Positions 51,601 through 60,600 of a stretch of DNA of 64,000 nucleotides are shown piece after piece; the stretch's first letter is position 1, and each line of letters opens with the position of its first letter. The stretch is from Apricaphanius iberus (taxonomy: Eukaryota; Chordata; Actinopteri; Cyprinodontiformes; Aphaniidae), in NCBI GenBank assembly GCA_028564705.1, contig JAPXFQ010000494.1, positions 434,001 through 498,000 of the forward strand, written 5' to 3'. A program made the translations under genes and the position numbers. The notes beneath the pieces were generated by a model that ran no database searches, was not told the origin of the DNA, and saw nothing but the letters and a program-made list of their open reading frames with translations.

Positions 51601-54600
51601 GCTTTGTTTCAATTCTTCTGTCTGAGAAAATTAGGCAAATAAATTCTCAGTTACTTCTAATTCTGCCTTCTTCTGCAGGACCTGACCTCAACTAAATTCC
51701 AGGTGTCAGCAGACAAGAGGTTTGTCCTCTTAGCATATAACATTCGACCGGTAAGTTTTATATCACCGACAAAGTGCCCTCTCATTGACTCCAGATTTCA
51801 TTATCAAGTGTTTTGCATTCAGAATACATCCACAGCCATAAATCTTCGACAAATATTAAAGACAAGTGATTCCTTATTTAAGCTCCACACGTCTGACAGG
51901 CCACTTGTGGCTGTTAAACAAAGGTGATATGCATTTTCGTTCAGAACTTTGTTCAAACAACAGAGAGAAGCTGCAAGCGCGTGAATGAGAAGGTTGAGGA
52001 GAGGGTGTGTGTGGGTGTGCGTTCCCTTTCTGCAGTGGCAGCAGTCTGTAACACCTACCCTTCTGATGACTGGGATAACATATGAAGAGTTGAATATTTA
52101 AACTGGCTATTGCAGAAGGGTGCAGTGGGTAGAGAGGGCTCAAAAGGAGAGATCGCTGTGAAGTGTTTAGCAGAAGAGGTGCAAAGAAGTGAAACGGGGG
52201 TGGGTGGATTAAAGAAGAGGTAAAGTTGGAGCTGCAGTAATGAAATAACCCTGCCTGTTCTGTGGGGAATTTTAATAAGAACTTCCAGAGAATCACAATC
52301 ACAGGTGGTTTCAGATAGGGCGAAGAAAAGCAGATCTTTAGCTCAGTTTCCCAGCCCTCCACTTTATCCCCTCACCACGCAAATTCCAGCATAGTTGCAA
52401 CTCGTTTGCTCAAAGGGAAGACCAGGGTTATGTGCAAGTAATCACAGGCAGTGGAAACCCGAAATTAGAGGCAAGTGACAGTCCTCTGTGCATTTTGTCC
52501 CACATTTTTATTAAAAACCTGCAAGCAGATTTCTCCTGCCCTCATTTGTTCAGCCTCACACTCTCCTGTATCTCTGGTCCCCCCCACCCCCAACCCCACC
52601 CCCCTGCTAATCACTGTGCATCATATTTTCCCTGTGTGTGGGGAACGAATGCGCCTGTTGCTGTGTTACTGCATTCATCACAAAACACAGAGCTTCCATA
52701 CTAACTGAATTATTGAACGGTTATGCATACATTCAATCTGTTTTTTCACAAATCTGTGAAGGGAAACGGGTTCAGATCTCTGGGACTCTGTTGGCTGGTT
52801 TATAGCAAGTCATTACCATAATTCCTTTGATATCAGCAGGATTTTTTTCTTCTTCTGCAAACTCAAGGATAAAAGCACGCTAAATACTATGAGCTTGGGT
52901 GCACATAACGTGGAAGTATTTATTTGCAACGAGAAGAGTATTTACACATTGTGTTTGTGGATCTCTTTCTCCATTCCCCTCTCATCTTGTCTCTTTAGCT
53001 GTCTCCCCATCTTCCTTCCTTCATTTTCCTCACTCTTTCACTTTCTTCTATCTCCGGGGAGGGGGGTGGGGTTGTGCTGACTGAAGCATTTTGTGCCAAG
53101 CACCATCTCTGCCGTTCAGAAGAGGAGCGGTGGGCTACTCAGAGTGGGAGAGAATGCAAGAGAAAAACAGAAAGATGTGTACTCAGAGTGGTGGGGTTGG
53201 GGGTGGGTGGTTGTATGGGGGGATGTTGATAAATGGGTTACGGTCAGCTTGCCCTTAAACACACTGCCCAGTTGCAATCCATTGGAATATTTATCAAAGG
53301 GGGTCGGAGATGCAAGAAAGAGAGAGGTGCGAGGAAGAAGGATGGTTATGTGTCAAGTTAAAAGGCTTCAGGAGGGTTTGGAGGGGTGGCGCCTGAATTG
53401 ATTTTGTTCAAATTAATGGGGAATATGCAGAAGTTACAGATTTTTACACAAAGCAACTAGACCAGGCAGATTACATGCAGGGAAATGTCTCCCCTTGAAG
53501 CCTGTTTTTAAATAAGACTACTTTGTTTAAAGAGTTTATGCTTTTGTGGGAGTGGAGAAGATGGAAACGGGACCTGTGGTGTCTTGCAGAAGCTTGATAA
53601 CAGTTTAGTGGTTATTTTTACATTTTGTCACTTTACAACTACAAACTTCAGTATGATGGAGTTTTCAGTAAGGTCAGCTCATACAGTAGTAGCACAGTAG
53701 TTGGGACAATTTTTTATACATTATATATTAAAATCTGAACGTGTGTGCTTTGTATTTAGCTTAGCTAAGTGATTATTTTGTTGAAGCACCAGTGTTTTAA
53801 GGTATATCTCTACCAGCTCTGATATATACAGACATATTAGGAGACTTCCATCATAGCCCTGCATGCTTGTTTTGGACTAATACTTTTTTCCCCTATGATT
53901 GCTTGTATTTAGCTCTATTCATATTCTTACCAAAACTGACCAGCTTCTCCTTTTCTGGTGAAGAACAACATCCCCACAGAAGAACGCTGCCACAACCATA
54001 TTCCACCATGGCGATGGTGTGTTGAGGGTGTTGTGCAGTGTTTATTGTGTTTTGTGCTGGTAAAAAGTTTGATTTTGGTCTTATTTGAACAGAACATCTT
54101 CCTTCCCATGTTTGCTGCAGACATTAAATGGGACTTAGCTTAACCATACATTAGTTGGTCCCACCTAAGAAATGGATCTCTGTAGGTGCTCAAGAGTTAC
54201 CATTGCCCTCTTGTCTGTTTCACTGCTTAATGGTTTCCGTCCCAGGAAAGCATAGTTGGACAATCATGTCTTGGTAGGTTTGTTGTGCCATACTCTTCCC
54301 ATTTTTAATATATGGAACTGGAATTAGATGTGAGATGTTCAAGGCTTGGGATATTAATAACACAACCCTAGTTTAAACATCTCCACAACTTAATCTTGGA
54401 TCTAATGCCTTTTATTCAGAACTGTTGTCTTGCAAACATAAACAACCTGGATTTATTCTCATATTAGATCACACATGGTGTCATTTATTAATTAGGCTGA
54501 TCTCTGAAAGCCATTAATAACAATGTATTTTGTTTAGGAGCAACAGTTCGGTCTCAAAATGTGTAAAGCTGGTGTAGAAATACCCCAAAAGACTTGATGT

Positions 54601-57600
54601 TTTAACTCAAATTTTCAACAGCCTGGATATTTAAACTCTGTACTACAACCACTTCACAGTAATTCACCAGTTTTTGTTAATCCATTTCATAAAATCCCAG
54701 TCAAACACATTGAAGTTTTTGGTTGTAACTTGTCAAGACGTAGAAAAGATTAACCAGTTCGAATACTTCCGCAAAGCCCTGCAGGTGTTTTTAAATGTTG
54801 GGCAGTCATTTATTTTACTGTCTGATTTTTTTTGGATTGATGCGCCGAAATAGTTGAACTGCAGCCTGCCAAGACTGTATAGAAATAAAACACTATGGGA
54901 ATTGTTTCTGCTCTCTGCAGCAAACAGTGATGGGTGCTGCTGTTGTGTTAAAAGCTGCATTGCTATAAGAAAATGCTTGTGAGGCAAGAACAATGTAGAG
55001 TAGAAAGAAAGCTATTATCTCTGTATTGTGAATTGTACAACAGCTCCAGATATCGGTTCTTATTCAAAGCCTATTGTGATCTCCCTTCATATACTTTGTC
55101 ACATTGTCCTGTGGTTTTTTCTCTGTGTAGTCCCCCCTCTACTACGTTTTGGCAGCATACTGGATGTGAGTAGTAGAAAGGGGGGCTGACAGGCACAGTG
55201 AAGTGGAGGATTTATGATTTGTTCCTGGCATTCACATTAGGATTCTCTTTGCCTCTTCAAGACAGATGCTCTCTTTCTCCCTCTCTGTTTATCACACATG
55301 TAGCCACAATAATGCAGTAACTGCCAGAGGCGTCATAATGGTAAACTGTAAGCAGAATCTGAAGGTTTCTTAACAAATGATAACCAGCTGATTGAACACA
55401 GTGCTGATGGCACTGCTGTGAAGTGCCCTTAAACTTATTGTGTCCCTTTCCTTTCTTTTCCCCTCAAGTTTGACCAGATGATGCCATTTCAGCTTGCAAA
55501 AAAGCTTCCTTTCTCCTCTTAGTAACTTCTTCCCCCACATCCTTTGACTTCTACCCTGAAATCAAGTTCAATCTCATTTAGGCAGCCTCCAAATGTATTT
55601 CTCCCATCTTTAATGTCCCTGTGCCTTAGCCACCAGGGCCATGCATCTTTCTAACAGACAAACAATGTTGTAAAAAATCCAATTTCACTTCTAAGTGTGT
55701 TCTATAAAGGATTTGACATTTAATTTCTGTTTTCCAAGGGTTCAGATCTAACAGAGGCCAGCGAGCAAAGACACAGTCTCAACCCCTTTGACTGAAAAAC
55801 GGAGAAAATAGTATAAATCGATGCATCACCTCCAGTTCATTTGGCGATCTTTCTTAAAATTAGCTGTAGAATAGCAGATACACAGATTCAAGTGCACAAA
55901 TTCATTGATTCAGTTTCCTAGTCTTCTCCTTCAGCATGTTAATTTAATCATTCGCAGCCACTGATGCTTATGTCTGAGCTGCCAGCTACAATACAGCTCG
56001 ATGAGAGGAATATTGGCTGTAATGACGCCCTTTAATAAGAATGTCTCACTCAGTTTTTATTTTATTTATTTAAATCTCTTGTCATATCTTTATTTTTTTA
56101 TCTTTTGGTCTCAAGGGCTCAAATTTCTTCTGTTCACTTGCAATCAGCGTAATGATGAAATATGAATGTAACTGCTTCAAGCTTGTTCATGGTGAGTTAG
56201 GCATAAAGGAGGGATTGCCACTGTAATAGGCAAAGTCAAATTAAAACATCTACTTCAGTTTATACAAGAAGTTCTCTGACTGAGGTCCTTTGCACCTCTC
56301 TTTTGAGAACTTTCTGATAAAGCAGCGATCGGTGTACCAGTACAATTCCTCTGTTTGGTTGATAGAGCTTATCAGTTCTACAAACCAGTTAATTTTTTCG
56401 TTAATTTGATTTTCGAAAGGGTGCCAACTAGGGATGTCCGATATTATCAGCCTACAGTCATTATCAGCAATAGAATGTAACATCGAAAACTATCGGTGTC
56501 TGTTTTTACTTTCTTTAGTAACATGATTTTTTTAGCTTTCTTTAAAAGGCTACCCAATGTTGGATGTTGCGAACTTCAGGTCAAATCTGATTGTTTTTTT
56601 CTTGACATCCATCAAAGTACATATACATATTATCATAAAAGCCATTTTTAAAACCTGTACCTTTAAAAGATAAAGGCATACAGAAAATGTAATCTTTTCC
56701 AGTGTATTTGAAATTATATTAATTGGTAACAATAGCACTTAGATAGATTCTAAGAGTATTTTCTTTCAAACCTCAGCCAACCCTCAACTCAGAATGTTCA
56801 AGAACAGCTTGAGTTTTAATTTGGGTATGCATTTTCTAAGCATTTCAGTTGAAAATTGCATGAATGTTTAGGAGTTTTAAACATCAAATCATTCAGCCAC
56901 TTCTCTTCTCACTCAAAATGTCAAAATATGACAGATCAAGTTATAGTTTTTTTAGATATTTTAGTTCATTTTATTTCTGAGCCAACCTGGAACATTTAGG
57001 TAGACATTTATCAGTGATATTGGTTTTATCTGTATCTGGAATATACAGTATGTTTAGAGTATATTGGTATATCAGATATTGTAAAAAAAGCAAATATGGA
57101 ACATCCCTATTGCCAACATTTTTAACTGAGGAGGAATCCTTTAAATAACCTTTTGGTATACGATTAGCCTTCCTGTTACCTGTTGTTCACCTCAAAAACT
57201 CAAATATGAAATGATTGACAATAGGAAATTCAATTAGATGGCAAATAAGCAAAAAGGGCAGCGGTCACCCAAGTATAGGTCTGTTGCACCAGCCTAAATG
57301 AACAACTTCAATGCAGCTTTTTACATCCCACGGACAAAGACGATGACTAACAGGTCTTCTTCCCTTAGTAACAGCTTCTACAATGAAGAGTGTTGTGGTT
57401 AACACAAATCTACGATTACGGTCACAAGGCAATTTCTCACTGCATCTGTACTTCTGGCACCATTTGCAATTTGAAGAAATCTTTTGCAATAACTTTGCAA
57501 AAGCTTAAGGATTCCAAACCATTCTTCATGTTGCGTGTGCAGGAGCATGTGATTTAAAATGTGAGTGTTTTCACCTGTGTGCGACACGCCTCTGTGCATG

Positions 57601-60600
57601 ATATCCTCTACCTTTTTCAGGTGTTTTCTCAGTCCTTCACAGCCTCCTATGCTATCTACAGTGTGGCTAATGGGTAGGTGGAACTGTGAATGCCTAAATG
57701 CATGGGATGCACGGGGCATGAGCATTAACAAAGCAAGCAGATCTGCAGTTTGATATAAATAAAATACAAACGTCCCTCGAAGTGCGTCTTATTGAAACAT
57801 GCATTTGTCTGTTAGTGTGCTTTCCAGGTTCCATCAACAAACATGTCGTAAGGTTTGCGCAGTATTGTACCATCGATGTCGTTGCCTGAGATTTAATTTG
57901 AGCATCATTAGTGGAACAACTTGTATGATGTTGCTTTGGGTGATGCCTGAAACTTCTGAGAGATAAGGATTTTGAGAAGAAAAGTAAATGCTTGAGTATG
58001 CGTTGGAAGATGTCTCTCCGCCTGAGAAGAATGTAAATTTGGAAAAAAGAAAAGAGAAATGCTCCCAGTCTTGCATGAGCAAACCCGACTCTTGGTTTCA
58101 TTTTCCCTCTCTGCATCTTGCTCTTTTGTCCTGTCAGTACTGCTGCTGTCTCAAGGGCAGGGCTTGGACAGAGTTTAGAGGGCTATAAGCAGAACAGCTA
58201 TCCTTAAAGACAGTGGTTTATGTCAAATTTTCTTTGTGTGTGTGTTCCAGGGATTTGCTGGATCTTAGCCCTCCTGAGAGGGAGACCACAGAGTTGCAGT
58301 ATGCTTCCTGGGGACCCCAGGGGAATCAGCTGGTAAGCAAGACGCTTACTTATTCATCAGATAAATGTGCTGCTGTCCCCATTAACTAAAACCGGTAATG
58401 ATATTAGGAGCTTGTCTGACCTAACTATCATATCGTTCTCTATTTGACACGGTTTTCATCATGATAACATCAGCAATACTTAGTAAGATGAACTGAATCT
58501 GCAGTCATTCATGTACCTCTGCTCTAAATTGCTTTTTGCTTCTATGTCAGTGTTCATCTGCATCGCATTAGCTGCCAAGTAAAGATGCATTGGCTCTGAG
58601 CTGTGTATGTGCTGGCCAATGATTCATTCATACTTGGAAGGCATTCCCAAGTCAAATCAGGCAGCCAGCTGTGAAGCCTGCGACCTTACTGTCTTTGACG
58701 ATAAATTGGTAATGTCTGTTTATGCCCAATGTGCCAGGCCTTTGTGTTTGATGGAGATATCTACTACAAACCCAGCGTAACTAGCGACTCGCTGCGTCTC
58801 ACGTCAACCTACGAGGACCAGAAGGTTGTGAACGGACTGTCAGACTGGACTTATGAGGGTAGGATGTAGACCACCTAAACAGTCCGGCTGATCACAATTT
58901 TGTTAAAAGCAGACTTGTGCTCTGCTAAACTTTTATGCCTTCAATTACAGAGGAGGTTCTTCTGACATATGCTGCCCACTGGTGGTCTATGGATGGCGCC
59001 CGGCTTGCATATCTCCGTATCAACAACTCTGCTACGCCTGTGATGGAAATACCTCACTTCCTTGGAGGCCTCTACCCGTCCAATATGATTTTTCCCTACC
59101 CAAAGGTAAATGCTGTGTTGAAATAAGTCACACTAGCAGATCTGTGGGGACACGTTGAGGCTGTAACTGTGCTTTTAGCACAATACTGATATCGGCATTA
59201 AGGGATAACACTGCTCTTTTTACCAGTTGGACTACTTCTGTTACAGTGACTTGATAAAAGTAGTCCTACCTTCTGACCTTCTCTAATTTTGGCATGTTAA
59301 AAACCCAAGACATCAAAAAATGTTATCTAGATTTAATGTAACAGACAGTAAGCTGGAAAGTTATTGATTTAAAAATTATTTACAAATATAAACCTAAAAC
59401 CTAAAAGGCATGCCCTCATAGTCATTCCTGTTTTACTCATATAACCTTTAATGAAATCCAACAACCAGCTGCTTTTACGGCATTAATAAACAGAGTCCAC
59501 TTGTGGATGATTTATTCACAGCATGAATCCAGCTATTCTGTAAAGGCCTTAAAGGTTTGACAAAAAATATTAATGAACAAACAGCAACACGAAAACCAAG
59601 GATAGGTTTAGCAATAAAGTTGTCGAAAACTTTAAATGGTAAATGGCTTGTACTTGTATAGTGCTTTATTTAGTCCCTATGGACCCCAAAGCGCTTCACA
59701 CTACATTTTGTCATTCACACTTTCACACACTGCTTATGGCAAGTTACATTGTAGCCACAGCTGCCTTGGGGTGCACTGACAGAGGCAAGGCTGTCAGACA
59801 CTGCCGCAACCAGGCCCTCTGACCACCTCCAGTAGGTAACGGGTGAAGTGTCTTGCCCAAGGACACAACCACCAAGAAAGCTGGAGCTGGGGCTCGAACT
59901 GGCAACCCTCTGATTACAAGACGAACTCTGGATAAGCTGCAGAGAGCCATCGTTGAAGTAAAACTTACTGACAAGACAGCAACTAAATGTTTACGGCCTG
60001 ATCTAGAGTTATGGAAGAGTGCCAAGAAGTAAGCCATCGTTAAAAGAAACCTATAAGAAAAGATTGATGGCAGTTTGCAACACGCCATATATGGCGATGA
60101 AGCAAACATTCAGAAGATCCGTAGTCAATTTATTGCACATTTCCCCGAAAGTATTGAACTGGCTTAAACTCACATTCCTCTCAAGGCTGTGGGTATGCTT
60201 GTGCATCTTGTACTAGCACTCCTTCAATTCATCAATTAACCTTTTTGCTGCTGTAATTTGCAAATTATTTGTCTTTCTCTCACTTTATTTATGATAACTT
60301 AATTTTTTTTTTTACTTTTTTAATGCACAGGTACAATGCACATTCTGTAAATATTTCTAAATGCTTTTAATTATTTAAACATATTTTATCTTTAATAGCT
60401 GCACAATACTTGTAACTATGTCCATAATGTACATATTTTTCATTTTTATATTTATTCATTTTTCATTCTGTTCTGTTCTTGTTTTGCTGCTTTTACAACT
60501 GAATTTCGCCTTGTTGGACAATAAAGTATTATTGTTCTTCTTTTTTCCTTTTACCCAATTTTCCATTATAAGCTTATACAGTGCATCCCTGCCTATTTAT

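Noticed and set aside
51874..52362. 162-codon minus-strand open frame
   Set aside because: Low-complexity Ser/Pro/Leu/His content opposite a purine-rich intron stretch, no domain, inside a dpp intron.
57694..58116. 140-codon minus-strand open frame
   Set aside because: Antisense to the dpp intron next to exon 6; composition is random-like and no family resemblance.
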